From: Nitrososphaerota archaeon | GTDB lineage: Archaea > Thermoproteota > Nitrososphaeria > Nitrososphaerales > Nitrosopumilaceae | Length of the DNA: 5,927 nt | Assembly (NCBI GenBank): GCA_022564385.1 | Contig: JADFLN010000087.1 | Location: 1 to 5,927, forward strand | Reading direction: 5' to 3' | In this document: piece after piece, positions 5,757-5,927 of the stretch | Layout of the letters: the number at the start of each line of letters is the position of its first letter | How positions within the stretch are numbered: position 1 is the first letter of the stretch | Notes under the pieces: model-generated | Told to the model about the DNA's origin: nothing | Databases searched by the model: none | What the model saw: only the letters and a program-made list of their open reading frames with translations | Translations under genes and position numbers: made by a program

Positions 5757-5839
5757 TTCAAATTATAAAAACCAAAGATTAGTTAGAAAATATTGTCCTA
5801 ATTTTTTACTCTAATTCTTAAAATTTGTAATTTTGTATT

Positions 5840-5927
5840 TTATTCTTCTTCTGTCTCTTCGGATTCATCCATACTGTAATTTCTTCTAGATGGTCTAATT
5901 GGAACATAAATAATTGTTATTTGATCT
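5840..5927 (-). CDS. C-terminal end of an unidentified minus-strand gene (partial)
   Basis: Reading the minus strand from the window edge, one frame stays open for 28 codons and ends at TAA (5842-5840). It gives a beta-strand-like ITIIYVPIRPSRR followed by an acidic tail DESEETEEE. The switch from a hydrophobic/basic segment to a short acidic C-terminal tail looks like the end of a real soluble protein. The fragment is too short to name. The rest of the gene lies beyond the window. Transcription would run toward the structured intergenic region, so that region could also act as its 3' untranslated part or terminator. Confidence 0.55.
   Translation of the reverse strand, partial: DQITIIYVPIRPSRRNYSMDESEETEEE

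Larger units (their letters stand above)
5487..5839. other. 353-nt intergenic region without a convincing gene
   Basis: This gap separates two minus-strand genes. No frame of gene length with sensible coding character was found. It contains, from low to high coordinates, the promoter of the 78-aa gene, a short palindrome (5542-5554), a TATA-like TTATAAAAA (5613-5621), a perfect 12-bp inverted repeat (5627-5675), a locally G+C-richer segment that folds (5691-5756), a minus-strand TATA-like TTTTTATAATTT (5770-5759) and an A/T-rich tail. The G+C fraction of 5691-5750 is 28 of 60 bases, clearly above its flanks. In A/T-rich archaea such islands often mark structured RNA. Confidence 0.5.

Overview
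The window looks like a piece of a low-GC archaeal chromosome, most likely from an ammonia-oxidising thaumarchaeon (Nitrosopumilus-like). The case rests on four archaeal-type proteins together: a bifunctional fructose-1,6-bisphosphate aldolase/phosphatase, a LigB-type ATP-dependent DNA ligase, a short tRNA-splicing endonuclease and a DUF47/PhoU-like protein. Base composition (about two-thirds A+T by eye) and putative TATA boxes about 25-30 nt before start codons fit. The genus is inference; no rRNA or other definitive marker is present.

Plus-strand block, 116-4873. First comes the aldolase/phosphatase (116-1252, gluconeogenesis). Next is a small unrecognised protein with two predicted membrane helices (1317-1727), then the replication/repair DNA ligase (1765-3531). 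A PhoU-like helical protein follows (ATG at 3597, behind a TATA-like element flanked by inverted half-sites), and then the tRNA-intron endonuclease EndA (best start 4337, 178 aa, complete Tyr/His/Lys triad). The five genes are compactly arranged but functionally unrelated, so they read as housekeeping neighbours and not one pathway.

Minus-strand block, 5927-4870. Two small unrecognised genes (5486-5250 and 5247-4870) form a tight two-gene operon with a 2-nt gap. The second converges on endA so closely that one CTAG tetranucleotide supplies the stop codon of both genes. Upstream is a 353-nt stretch without a convincing gene (5487-5839). It holds a perfect 12-bp inverted repeat and, just beside it, a G+C-richer segment that folds into an interrupted hairpin; this is the best candidate here for an undescribed RNA or element. 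The window ends in the last 28 codons of another minus-strand gene (5840-5927).

No tRNA, rRNA, CRISPR array, transposase or obvious horizontally acquired cassette was seen. Most of the window is ordinary archaeal core genome; the items worth a second look are the intergenic structured region, the hypothetical gene pair and the unknown membrane protein.
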